From Xanthocytophaga agilis (lineage in GTDB: Bacteria; Bacteroidota; Bacteroidia; Cytophagales; 172606-1): a stretch of 64,000 nt of DNA. Below, in pieces: positions 26,218 to 34,753 of the stretch. Under the pieces are notes generated by a model, which worked only from the letters and a program-made list of their open reading frames with translations, had not been told where the DNA came from and did not search any database. Both the position numbers and the translations under genes were made by a program. The number at the start of each line of letters is the position of its first letter. The first letter of the stretch is position 1. The stretch covers positions 62,001 through 126,000 of the forward strand of contig NZ_JASJOU010000018.1 in NCBI RefSeq assembly GCF_030068605.1. The letters run 5' to 3'.

Positions 26218-27030
26218 ATGAAAAAAAATGTTTTAGTTACAGGCGCTTCGGCAGGAATTGGCAAAGCAACCGCAATTTATCTGGCACAAAATGGCTACAA
26301 TGTGTACGGTGCTGCACGTAGAATGGAAAAAATGCAAGAACTCACAACCTACGGGATCCAACCGATTGCATTGGACCTTACTGAAGAGGAAAGTATTCAG
26401 ACTTGTGTTGAACATATTTTCAAAGAAGCAGGTAGCATTGATGTATTGGTAAACAATGCAGGTTTCGGTTCGGAAGGTGCCATTGAAGACGTGACAATGC
26501 AGGAAGCAAAGTCTCAAATGGAAGTAAACGTATTTGGGGCAATGCATTTAACTCAATTAGTTTTACCGAAAATGCGAGAAAACAGATACGGTAAAATCGT
26601 AAACATTTCTTCCGTTGGCGGAAGAATTGCTTTGCCACTGAGCGGGTGGTATCACGCAAGTAAGTTTGCCATTGAAGCCTTGAGTGACTCGATGCGAATG
26701 GAAGTAAAACCATTCGGTATAGACGTAATTGTTATTGAACCGGGCGGAATAAAATCAGAATGGGGTGAGATCGCCATGCAAAGTTTGGTTCGTGTTTCAG
26801 GAAACTCTGCCTACAAAGAAATGGTCAAAGGAGCAGAAAAAGGGTATAAACGAACAGAAAACAACAACTCCGAACCTATTGTAATTGCAAGACTGATTAA
26901 AAAAGCAATTGAAGCAAACAAGCCAAAAACACGCTATGCTGGTGGTTCGATGGCAAAACCGTTGTTATTTTTACGGAGTATTTTGTCTGATAAAATGTTA
27001 GAGAGATTAATATTGAGCCAAATAAAATAA
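26218..27030 (+). CDS. Short-chain dehydrogenase/reductase (classical SDR)
   Basis: 270 residues. The Rossmann loop is TGASAGIG at residues 8-15, followed by DVLVNNAGFGSEGAIEDVT, the active-site Ser in KIVNISSVGGRIAL, and Tyr145/Lys149 in WYHASK. VIVIEPGGIKSEWG matches the usual PG motif. It is an NAD(P)H-dependent oxidoreductase, of the type often annotated as ketoreductase. A membrane protein and an AraC regulator follow on the same strand, a combination seen in Bacteroidota where the AraC protein likely controls the SDR. A TACCTTTG box (26184-26191) about 27 bp before the ATG could be its -7 element. Confidence 0.9.
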   Translation: MKKNVLVTGASAGIGKATAIYLAQNGYNVYGAARRMEKMQELTTYGIQPIALDLTEEESIQTCVEHIFKEAGSIDVLVNNAGFGSEGAIEDVTMQEAKSQMEVNVFGAMHLTQLVLPKMRENRYGKIVNISSVGGRIALPLSGWYHASKFAIEALSDSMRMEVKPFGIDVIVIEPGGIKSEWGEIAMQSLVRVSGNSAYKEMVKGAEKGYKRTENNNSEPIVIARLIKKAIEANKPKTRYAGGSMAKPLLFLRSILSDKMLERLILSQIK

Positions 27031-27110
27031 CACCTTAAAAAGTATAAACTAATGAAAAGCAGCATCAGTCGTTAAGCTCAAAGTCAAAAGACACACTATC
27101 AAAATCCGCT

Positions 27111-27218
27111 TAGTTAGAGTAAATTAATTAGAGTAAATTAGTTAGCGTAAAAGGAGTCAACTAAAACTACCAGGTGAACCCTGAGTAAGTTAAGTACCAG
27201 TTATTAAGTACCAGTTGT
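27111..27218. repeat. Two sets of 14-bp tandem repeats between the SDR and membrane-protein genes
   Basis: A TAGTTAGAGTAAAT-type unit is repeated three times with small changes (27111-27124, 27125-27138, 27139-27152). A TAAGTACCAGTTAT-type unit is repeated twice (27191-27204, 27205-27218). Both sets lie in the 250-bp spacer after the SDR stop. They may be slippage products rather than regulatory sites. Confidence 0.8.
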
Positions 27219-27282
27219 TAAGAGTAATTCTTATGCAGTTGAACTATAAAACTAAAGAAAAATCTATATCACACTTTTGGCA

Positions 27283-27726
27283 ATGCATTCATCGGTTCGC
27301 TGGCTGGTTCTGACAAGTTTGCTTTATGCGATTTACCGCGCCTATTCAGGATGGTTTTCAGGCAAACCATTTTCAAAATTTGACCATACAATTAGACTTG
27401 TTACTTCAACAATTTCCCATATTCAATTAGGTGTCGGGCTTTGTTTGTACTTTGTCAGCCCGATCATTGACTACTATTTGCATAACTACAAGGATGCAGT
27501 CAAGGATGAACAAATGCGTTTTTTCGAAATGGAACATGGCTCAATGATGTTACTTGCAATTGTAATTATTACCATTGGCTCTGTCCAGGTAAAAAACACA
27601 ATCAAGGACAACGAGAAGTTTCGCACGATGGCTATTTGGTTTACAATGGGACTTCTTGTAATCCTGATATCTATTTCGTGGCCATTTTCACCTTTGGCAA
27701 GCAGACCCTATTTTAGAACATTTTGA
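27283..27726 (+). CDS. Four-helix membrane protein of unknown function
   Basis: About 147 residues starting at the ATG at 27283; a TTG two codons upstream is also in frame. Four hydrophobic helices are visible: VRWLVLTSLLYAIYRAY, a second near SHIQLGVGLCLYFVSPII, a third in GSMMLLAIVIITIGSVQV and a fourth in MAIWFTMGLLVILISISW. Conserved-looking His residues (HSSVRW, FDHT, SHIQL, EHGSMM) recall heme-binding cytochrome-b-like helices, but that is inference. It lies between the SDR and AraC genes, likely co-transcribed with AraC. Confidence 0.7.
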   Translation: MHSSVRWLVLTSLLYAIYRAYSGWFSGKPFSKFDHTIRLVTSTISHIQLGVGLCLYFVSPIIDYYLHNYKDAVKDEQMRFFEMEHGSMMLLAIVIITIGSVQVKNTIKDNEKFRTMAIWFTMGLLVILISISWPFSPLASRPYFRTF

Positions 27727-27765
27727 CAGTTAGATCTGATTAGGATTCACATAAAATAATATATT

Positions 27766-28581
27766 ATGGAAAGCAGCTTGATTCTTCAGCATAATATGGT
27801 GTATTCCTGTAGTTATCAAAAAATAAAGAGCACTGAACATTACTTTCCTGAACACGCTTTAGGAATAATGCTTTCGGGTGAATCACTCTATTTTACAAAC
27901 CAGAGCACATTTGTAATGAAAGAAGAAGCAATTTGTTTAATGCGCAGAAATCAGTTATTCAAAAAATTGAAGAACCTTGGTCCGAATGGTGAACCCATCG
28001 CGTTAATCAGCCTGTTTCTTGACCAAAAATCTTTGAAGCAATACGCAGCCGAAAATAATATTACAAAACAAAGTGCCTATAAAGGGACACCTATGATTGA
28101 TCTGACGGGAAATGTGTTTTTGAAAGGTTTCTTTGACTCATTGCTGCCCTATATAGATAGTCCCAAGAAACTTACTGCAAAGATTGCCGAACTTAAAACC
28201 TGTGAAGCCATTGAGTTACTGCTTCAAACAGGGAGTGTATTTCAAAATTTTCTGTTTGACTTCAGCGAGCCTCATAAGATAGATTTGGAAGCATATATGA
28301 ACCATAATTACAAATATAACATTCCCCTCTCATCGTTTGCCAAACTCACCGGTCGTAGTCTTTCCACATTTAAAAGGGATTTTACAAAGCTATTTGAAAC
28401 AACACCCGAAAAGTGGTTACAACAAAAGCGTTTGGAGCAAGCCCATTTTTTGATTTCAAAGAAAGGCCAACGTCCCTCAGAAGTGTATTTAGAAGTTGGT
28501 TTTGAAAACCTGTCCCACTTTTCATTCGCTTTCAAAAAGCAATTTGGTTATGTACCGACGGAGCTAACAAAGACAGGATAA
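27766..28581 (+). CDS. AraC-family transcriptional regulator
   Basis: 271 residues. The N-terminal sensing domain (about 1-165) starts with TEHYFPEHALGIMLSGES, an ExsA-like cupin pattern. The C-terminal double helix-turn-helix (about 175-270) is typical: PLSSFAKLTGRSLSTFKRDF, then LEQAHFLISKKGQRPSEVYL and EVGFENLSHFSFAFKKQFGY. It ends PTELTKTG. It follows the membrane protein by 40 bp and probably regulates the upstream SDR unit. The inducer is unknown. Confidence 0.9.
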   Translation: MESSLILQHNMVYSCSYQKIKSTEHYFPEHALGIMLSGESLYFTNQSTFVMKEEAICLMRRNQLFKKLKNLGPNGEPIALISLFLDQKSLKQYAAENNITKQSAYKGTPMIDLTGNVFLKGFFDSLLPYIDSPKKLTAKIAELKTCEAIELLLQTGSVFQNFLFDFSEPHKIDLEAYMNHNYKYNIPLSSFAKLTGRSLSTFKRDFTKLFETTPEKWLQQKRLEQAHFLISKKGQRPSEVYLEVGFENLSHFSFAFKKQFGYVPTELTKTG

Positions 28582-29222
28582 ATTTCCCCTTTTGTATATT
28601 TTCAGCCGCTATATAACCAGCTACTGCAGACGACAAAAGTTACAGCCGCTAACAATAGTTTGGCTCAATGGGACGGACACACAAAATGAAAGGTTCCTGC
28701 TTGGATTCAGTATATATGTAGTTCAGTATCTGTGTAGGTTGACAGTTCCGTTCTTCAAAATGTCCACTGTGCCAGGCGTGGAATAAATCGAAACATTGTG
28801 TTCTCATCCCCTCCTGATGAGACAAAATCAAAAAATGTTTTTATACCTATCAACAAAAAAATGATATCCAGCTGCCTTATTTTCCCATTATACTTGTATG
28901 AATTATTTCCAAAAAAACCAAATGAAGCTCTGCAAGATGGCAGAGAGAAAAAAAGTTTGTATCTTTTAGCATAGAAATACCTTTTTAATGATTCAAGAAA
29001 GCCTCAAGTAATTGATCCCTTGCAAAAGTGTTTCTGTGCTCAGAGCCTTTAACTGATAAGAACAAATGGCAAAGACGAACACGCTAAGTGAAAACGGCAG
29101 CAAACAGATGGAAGTAAACAGCTTAAAGCAGGCAGACAGAATCAGGCATGAGGGTCAACACATAATCTTACGGATAAGAACAATTCATTCTATCTCTGGT
29201 ATGCTATCATCTGCACTCTTTT
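28582..29222. other. Spacer without a recognisable gene
   Basis: Between the AraC regulator and the TPR kinase. A plus-strand frame starting at 29066 runs on through the 18-bp repeats in a non-hydrophobic frame (LSVSDY units) but has no recognisable features. I see no promoter pair that I would defend. Confidence 0.45.
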
Positions 29223-31556
29223 ATGCTATCCCCTATTCTCATTGTCGTTTTCTTATCTTTACTATTTACCTTTCTGTGTCTGATTACCTTTCTGTGTCTG
29301 ATTACCTTTCTGTGTCTGATTACCTTTCTGTGTCTGATTACCTTTCTGTGTCTGATTACCTTTCTGTGTCTGAAACGCAAATTTTTCCTTTTCACTATTC
29401 TGACTCGCCACTTTATATCCGGTTGTAGCTGTCTTAAAAGAACGCATTCAATAGAGCTGAAATGGATATTTTTGGCAGCACTGGGACTAATAAGTGGAAG
29501 CTTATATGGACAATTTATAGCAGGATTACCTAAAGACAGCCTGCAAAAAGTGTTGCGCACCACACCTGCAGATACAAACAAGGTATTGTTATATCTGACA
29601 CTGGGTCAGCAATACGAAGGCAATCAACCTGATTCTGCCATCTATTTTTATCGGCAGGCCCGAGACCTTAGTGAACGGATTGGCTATATGAGTGGTGTTG
29701 TCAAATACATCAGCAATTACACTGCTGTGCTCAATACCCAAGGTAAATTTGACGAATCACTCCGTCTGAATCTACAGGCTGTAGCCTTGTGTAAAAAACA
29801 TAGATTGACCCAACAGTTATGGAAATCCTATGCGAATGTAGGTAGTGTCTATCAGTATAAGGAGGATTACAGACAAGCAGCCGCTTATGAATTAAAAGCC
29901 CTGGCTCTTATTGAAAATCAACCGTTTGGACAAGCCATCAGTTTATTGCATAATAATCTGGCCGGACTTTACATTAATCTCAGAGAATATACAAAAGCGT
30001 TATCTCATGCATTGCAAGCTATGCAGGCAGCCGAAAAAGGAGAGGATTCCTATGCTATCGGCCAGGCATGTATCAATGCGGGCAATGCTTATCTGAAGAT
30101 GGAGCAACTATCCAAAGCCATTCATTATCAGACACGGGCTTATCAGACCGGACTAGCGCTGCAAGATCTGATCCTACAGGAAACCGCTCTGATTAATCTG
30201 GGACAGATTTATAATAGTCAGGGTCGGGCGGATTTATCTATGCAGGTATTCAAAAAAGCCTTACCATTGGCGGATGCAGTAGAAGATCTTTCAGCAAAAG
30301 CTTATATCCTGCAGGGGCTGGCCCGAAATTATTTTTTAAAAAAGCAACTTCTCTTCGCTGCTGCTACAGCGGACAGCGCTATTGCCCTGGCAAGCGAAAA
30401 CAATTTCAAAGAGATCCTTTCAGATCTATACCGTATGCGGGCTGAAATAGCACTTGCGCGTCGGGAAGATCACTTAGTAATACCATTACTTGACAAACAG
30501 GACTCGATCCGGCAGTTGATTCATAATGATCAGATAGTCAACAACATTCAGGAACTGGAAACCCAGTACCAGCTGCAAAAACAGCGCAGCAAGGCACTGC
30601 AGCAAAATTTGCTTCTGCAGAAAAAGACAACGCAGACCCGTCTGCAACGTAACTGGCTCATTGCCTCAGGAATCGTTTTGGCGCTGATGATACTTCTTCT
30701 TTTATCTGGCTATCGTTATTATATACAGCGACAGACTTTGTATCAATCCACCCTTGCTACGCTACAGGCTCAACAGGAAAATGTACGGTTGAAAGCATTG
30801 CTAGAAGGACAGGCACAGGAACGACAACGCATCAGTCAGGAGTTACACGATGAAATAGGTTCAGGCCTTACCTCTATGTTGTATTTAACACACTCCCTGC
30901 ACAGTTCCTACCATTCACCTGTAGTTGATTCTCCTGAGAGGGAGCAGCTCCGGAAAGTAAATCCGGAAAACGTATCATCAGATACAACCTTACAAAAGCT
31001 AAGCAGAACGGCCAGCGGACTCATTGAAAAAATGAATGAGGTAATCTGGTTGATCAATGATGAGTATAATACTTTGCCAGATCTACTGGCATACATTCGT
31101 GTTAACCTGGCCGAAACCCTGGAAAATGCAGGGCTTCCCTATCATTTTTTTCCGCCTCCATCTGTCCCAAAAGTTTCACTTGGACAATCCTTCCGACGCA
31201 ATGTATATCTGATTCTGAAAGAAGCCGTACATAATACTATCAAGCATGCGGATGCTTCACAGGTAGAGCTTCGTATTGAGTGGAAAGAACTCTCTATAGA
31301 ATATCAGCAACTACAACAAGGGTTTAGTCAAAGGGCACAAAGAGGAGAATTACTGTTTTATCTAAGGGATAATGGCAAGGGTATAGATGTAGAATCTAAG
31401 CGGGTCTTTGGCAATGGTCTGAAAAATATGCAGCGACGAGCCTCAGAGATTGGCGGTGAATTGTTATTTTTATCTGAGGGGGATAGTGTTGATTCAAATA
31501 GTAAAATGTCACAAGGCACTATCCTCTCTCTTCGTGTTTTTATTGAGCTGCAATAG
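29223..31556 (+). CDS. TPR-containing sensor histidine kinase (HisKA_3/NarX type) with repeat-encoded hydrophobic N terminus
   Basis: 777 residues if started at the ATG at 29223. No other in-frame ATG exists before the TPR part. Residues about 16-51 are six in-frame copies of a hydrophobic hexapeptide (LITFLC), encoded by an 18-bp tandem repeat. A second hydrophobic segment, ELKWIFLAALGLISGSLYGQ at about 77-96, looks like the original signal peptide. TPR helices fill about 110-430, ending in a coiled coil. A membrane helix lies at 477-500 (NWLIASGIVLALMILLLLSG). The H-box is ERQRISQELHDEIGSG with His542. HATPase motifs are RRNVYLILKEAVHNTIKHA, LRDNGKGID and GNGLKNMQRR. It senses through the periplasmic TPR part and phosphorylates the LuxR-type regulator encoded 344 bp downstream. 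Confidence 0.85.
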   Translation: MLSPILIVVFLSLLFTFLCLITFLCLITFLCLITFLCLITFLCLITFLCLKRKFFLFTILTRHFISGCSCLKRTHSIELKWIFLAALGLISGSLYGQFIAGLPKDSLQKVLRTTPADTNKVLLYLTLGQQYEGNQPDSAIYFYRQARDLSERIGYMSGVVKYISNYTAVLNTQGKFDESLRLNLQAVALCKKHRLTQQLWKSYANVGSVYQYKEDYRQAAAYELKALALIENQPFGQAISLLHNNLAGLYINLREYTKALSHALQAMQAAEKGEDSYAIGQACINAGNAYLKMEQLSKAIHYQTRAYQTGLALQDLILQETALINLGQIYNSQGRADLSMQVFKKALPLADAVEDLSAKAYILQGLARNYFLKKQLLFAAATADSAIALASENNFKEILSDLYRMRAEIALARREDHLVIPLLDKQDSIRQLIHNDQIVNNIQELETQYQLQKQRSKALQQNLLLQKKTTQTRLQRNWLIASGIVLALMILLLLSGYRYYIQRQTLYQSTLATLQAQQENVRLKALLEGQAQERQRISQELHDEIGSGLTSMLYLTHSLHSSYHSPVVDSPEREQLRKVNPENVSSDTTLQKLSRTASGLIEKMNEVIWLINDEYNTLPDLLAYIRVNLAETLENAGLPYHFFPPPSVPKVSLGQSFRRNVYLILKEAVHNTIKHADASQVELRIEWKELSIEYQQLQQGFSQRAQRGELLFYLRDNGKGIDVESKRVFGNGLKNMQRRASEIGGELLFLSEGDSVDSNSKMSQGTILSLRVFIELQ
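29267..29374 (+). repeat. 18-bp tandem repeat, six copies, inside the kinase N terminus
   Basis: The unit TACCTTTCTGTGTCTGAT is repeated six times without a mismatch except the last base of copy six. 18 bp is six codons, so changes in copy number keep the kinase frame. In that frame the repeat encodes a very hydrophobic peptide. Perfect copies suggest recent or ongoing expansion. Confidence 0.95.
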
Positions 31557-31576
31557 CTGCATCAATCAACTAAACA

Positions 31577-31691
31577 ACCCAATCCATAAGGTAGCTAACA
31601 TGTGTGGATTGGGTCAAAGTATCAAAACACTGATTTGATACTAGGAAATGCATAATAAACCGGTTTTATCTGGTAACTATACCAGATAAAA
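31577..31691. terminator. Three successive hairpins after the kinase gene
   Basis: Hairpin 1: ACCCAATCCA (31577-31586) with TGGATTGGGT (31605-31614). Hairpin 2: AGTATCAAA (31618-31626) with TTTGATACT (31634-31642). Hairpin 3: TTTTATCTGG (31664-31673) with CCAGATAAAA (31682-31691). All arms are perfect and the three do not overlap. They begin 20 bp after the kinase stop and lie upstream of its regulator gene. The third is followed by an A/T-rich run and could terminate or attenuate read-through. Confidence 0.6.
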
Positions 31692-31810
31692 AAGCTCTGG
31701 TTTTTGATCAACTAGCTTTTCTGTAATATTGTATCCATTATTATACCCATTATCGTATTCTCATTAGTGTACATATTAGATAGAGACTAACTATATTGAA
31801 TGTACTTGGG

Positions 31811-31850
31811 AAGATAGTAACATAGTTCTGAAGATAGTAACATATGTTCT
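31811..31850. repeat. 20-bp direct duplication upstream of the LuxR-type regulator
   Basis: AAGATAGTAACATAGTTCTG (31811-31830) is followed by AAGATAGTAACATATGTTCT (31831-31850). The first 13 bases are identical and the rest is shifted. It lies 50-90 bp before the regulator start, so it may touch the promoter. Confidence 0.7.
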
Positions 31851-31900
31851 ATTGAGAATAAAGAACTGCTTTTGTAGCTTGCATCTTTGCTGATTAGAGA

Positions 31901-32536
31901 ATGATAATGGAAAAGCCAATTCGGGTTAGTATTGTAGAAGATATAGTAGAAGTTCGGGAAGGATTACGCTTTCTTCTCCATCAAACTGGTGAATTTGTCT
32001 GTGTAGCCACCTATGAAAGTGCAGAGACGGCACTGGCAGGTATGGAAGATAATCTACCCGATTTACTGATAATGGATATCAGCCTGCCTGCCATGAATGG
32101 ACTTGATTGCATTCGTTCTATTAAGAACTTTTATCCCTCTGTTGAATGTATTGTCTTTACCATCTACGAAGACAGTGAACAGGTTTTTGAAGCGCTTCAA
32201 GCAGGTGCAAGTGGATACCTGCTCAAAAAAACACAACCCCATAAGATCATTGACGCCTTAAAGGAACTGGCAGCTGGTGGTTCTCCCATGAGTGCATCCA
32301 TTGCGCGAAAAGTAGTCACTGCTTTTCAGGAAAAGGCAATACAAACGGAAGAGTATCATCTTTCTGAACGTGAAAAACAAATTCTGGATGGCCTTTCCAA
32401 AGGACTTTTTTACAAAGAGATCGCTCATCAGCTATCCATCGGATCTGGTACAGTCCGTCAGCACATTCATCGTATTTACAAGAAACTCCATGTACAAAAC
32501 CGCACCGAAGCCATCAATAAAGTTTTTGGAAGATAA
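31901..32536 (+). CDS. NarL/LuxR-family response regulator, partner of the upstream TPR kinase
   Basis: 211 residues; an ATG two codons in (31907) is an equally good start. The receiver domain has VSIVEDIVEVREGL, phospho-acceptor Asp59 (LLIMDISLPAMNG), Thr in IVFTIYEDSE and Lys in GYLLKKTQP. The LuxR helix-turn-helix is at about 150-208: LSEREKQILDGLSKGLFYKE, then SIGSGTVRQHIHRIYKKLHV. It forms a two-component system with the kinase ending at 31556. The hairpins and 344-bp gap suggest separate or attenuated expression. Targets are unknown. Confidence 0.92.
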   Translation: MIMEKPIRVSIVEDIVEVREGLRFLLHQTGEFVCVATYESAETALAGMEDNLPDLLIMDISLPAMNGLDCIRSIKNFYPSVECIVFTIYEDSEQVFEALQAGASGYLLKKTQPHKIIDALKELAAGGSPMSASIARKVVTAFQEKAIQTEEYHLSEREKQILDGLSKGLFYKEIAHQLSIGSGTVRQHIHRIYKKLHVQNRTEAINKVFGR

Positions 32537-33098
32537 GCTTTACGGCCTTCTGCAAATGATCACAAAGCCTGCTACAGACAAGTGCTAAATATACAGAGTT
32601 TCAGTGTAGTATATATTACCAGGAAATAGCCTGCTTACTCAATTTATTCTGCTGCGATCAAGAACTCCCACTGATTTTAATACCTTCTAGCTGTGTTCCT
32701 GTGTTCCTTTTTTCAAGTCCTGGTATTAGGTACGCCAGCTGTTATTTTCTGTTACGCTTACTTTCTTCCCAGATGCAGACAGAAGGCCATTGTAAGGTAT
32801 GTTCTCATGGTAACTTATATTCTATTGACATAAGGGTGGAAGGTGCTTTACCTTTGATTCATCAGACCAATAGGTCAAAGTCTGAATCCATACATCAGAC
32901 ACTGATTGTATATGTTTTTTGTATATGCATTCTATCTGAAAGTGGATTTTATATTCTCTAACATATTACAACTGTACCAGATCATGACAATATATATTCT
33001 GCCTTTCTGTTTTTTCTGTTAGCAGCTCGACTATGCTTTAACCCAATTCTTGCCTTGTATCCTGAATTATTTTGATAGTATTACTTATCCTACAACCC
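32537..33098. other. Spacer without a recognisable gene
   Basis: Frames on the plus strand (for example 32701-32961) have cysteine-rich, low-plausibility translations. I see nothing else here. Confidence 0.45.
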
Positions 33099-33965
33099 AT
33101 GCAAAAATCTATTCTTACCACGTTAGGCTGCCTGTGGCTCATATCCATACTTTCTGCTCAGCAACCTCTCTTTGCTCAGCAATTTACTCAGTCCACATCC
33201 CTTTACCAGATAAGCTCAACATATTTTCATTCCTACCCGCCTATACAAATAGGAGATTACTCTATAAGTCACAGTTCAGATGCACAATCAAAAGTGGGTT
33301 TAAGAAAACGGATCTATCTTCCTACGCAGATGGATCTTCACATGAATAAGGCATCTGATACTGCTTTACAGGTTGAATCCATTTCTACACAATCAAAGTC
33401 CAGCTATCCCTTATCGCAGTCCAGCTATTTGTTAGAATCTAAACCATTACCCAAACGAATGCTAGGTATCAATCCGCTGGGTGTACTGCAGTTTGGTCCT
33501 GTCTTTCAGGGTGAATTCCGTCTGACAGAACAAGGCTACCTGATGTCTCATGTGAGAATACCTTATCTGGGCTTGTTGTATCATATAATTACTATAGGCG
33601 GAGAGGAAAATGTGACTGTTTCACCACTGGCACTGGGCTTGGGAGCAGGCTACAAAAGTCTTTTTCTTACTCAGAAAGGTGCATTTTATATTGGTGGCCT
33701 GGCCGAATACTCTTTCGGAAGTTCAACCGGAAATGATGGCAGTGACTGGGAAAGTCATTTCAGCAATGTCGCCTTACTGGCCAATGGTGGCTACCGATGG
33801 CGATGGCCTGAAAAAAAATATGTTTTAAGTCTGGGAGCCTATATGGGGGCATACACAGCCTTGAAAGATGAATGGTATTATACAGCCTCGCCTGCCGAAC
33901 CTAAAGACGAACGTTCTACTACGTTATTGTTTATGATTGAACTTACATTTGGTTGGGAAAGATAA
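33099..33965 (+). CDS. Predicted outer-membrane beta-barrel protein
   Basis: About 288 residues from the ATG at 33099 (MQKSILTTLGCLWLISILSA), which gives a good signal peptide ending at FAQQ. The upstream in-frame ATG (33072) would add nine hydrophobic residues and weaken it. After a low-complexity Ser/Gln-rich stretch the C-terminal 160 residues show alternating beta strands typical of small Bacteroidota barrels: GEFRLTEQGYLMSHVRIPYL, GAFYIGGLAEYSFGS, WRWPEKKYVLSLGAYMGAYT, and a terminal strand LLFMIELTFGWER. The function is unknown. It stands alone next to two signalling genes. Confidence 0.65.
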   Translation: MQKSILTTLGCLWLISILSAQQPLFAQQFTQSTSLYQISSTYFHSYPPIQIGDYSISHSSDAQSKVGLRKRIYLPTQMDLHMNKASDTALQVESISTQSKSSYPLSQSSYLLESKPLPKRMLGINPLGVLQFGPVFQGEFRLTEQGYLMSHVRIPYLGLLYHIITIGGEENVTVSPLALGLGAGYKSLFLTQKGAFYIGGLAEYSFGSSTGNDGSDWESHFSNVALLANGGYRWRWPEKKYVLSLGAYMGAYTALKDEWYYTASPAEPKDERSTTLLFMIELTFGWER

Positions 33966-34753
33966 AAGCCAAACCAACCTCTGTTGCTCTTTTCAATCAC
34001 TCCCTGGTCCATGGAATATAAAGCGACAATCTGAGAATCAGAACTCCCCCTCTGCCAGATAAAAGTATCTTTCTACGGATGCTAAAGTGATTGTCTTTTA
34101 TTATCCGCTTAGCCATGAGCTTGTTCTTGACTAAGCGGAATCATATTGAGTTGCTATTACTTAATTAATGCAACAATTTCTGAAACAAGCTAGGATTGAC
34201 TACTACTCAACCAAAGTAAGATCAACTACTTCAGAACCCAAGTGGAAAATCCTGAGTAATGCCGATTAGTGTAGCATCAAATCCGTCATTAGTCCGATCC
34301 GTCCCATATGTTCCCAACTGGTGTTGGCGAGCCCTTTGTACGGCGTTATTAAGTTCTGTCCGAAAATCAAAAACAAGCTTTCATAATATGTTGGATAAGC
34401 CAAGCCTTCCTCTAAGGCGTTAGATCCACCCAATTTTATTCCGAGTAACACTCACTTAGCTTGCTTTGCTTAATAGGACATTTTACTACAGGCATTTACC
34501 TTCTACCAAAGTTATTCCTGCTTTTGGTAAAGTTGTTTCTTTCCTGATCTGGCATACAATTGAAACTCGTCTTATTCCATTTCAGGCTGTAAGCGCCAAT
34601 ACTATACTAAATTTATAGTATACTAAATTTGTCATTTTATGTATCAAATTGACAAATACAACGTAGTAGGCTAAAGTAAGAAATGGATTTTTTCTCCTTA
34701 TGGAGAATGCACTAAAAGGTGTATTATAATAATGTTACTTTAAATGATTTGAC
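33966..34753. other. Spacer with a possible gene remnant and a 16-bp duplication
   Basis: A minus-strand frame at 34266-34451 reads GGSNALEEGLAYPTYYESLF, LIFGQNLITPYKGLANTSWE, HMGRIGLMTDLMLH. It looks protein-like but has no family that I recognise and may be a leftover C terminus. ATACTATACTAAATTT is duplicated with one change at 34599-34614 and 34615-34630. No other features are seen. Confidence 0.4.

Noticed and set aside
21554-29374. CRISPR-like interpretation of the 18-bp repeats
   Set aside because: The units are directly abutting with no spacers between them, and no cas genes are present.
29066-29428. Plus-strand frame with LSVSDY repeats over the 18-bp repeat
   Set aside because: The kinase frame continues into a real protein, while this one ends soon after the repeat and has no features. 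I cannot fully exclude a short peptide.
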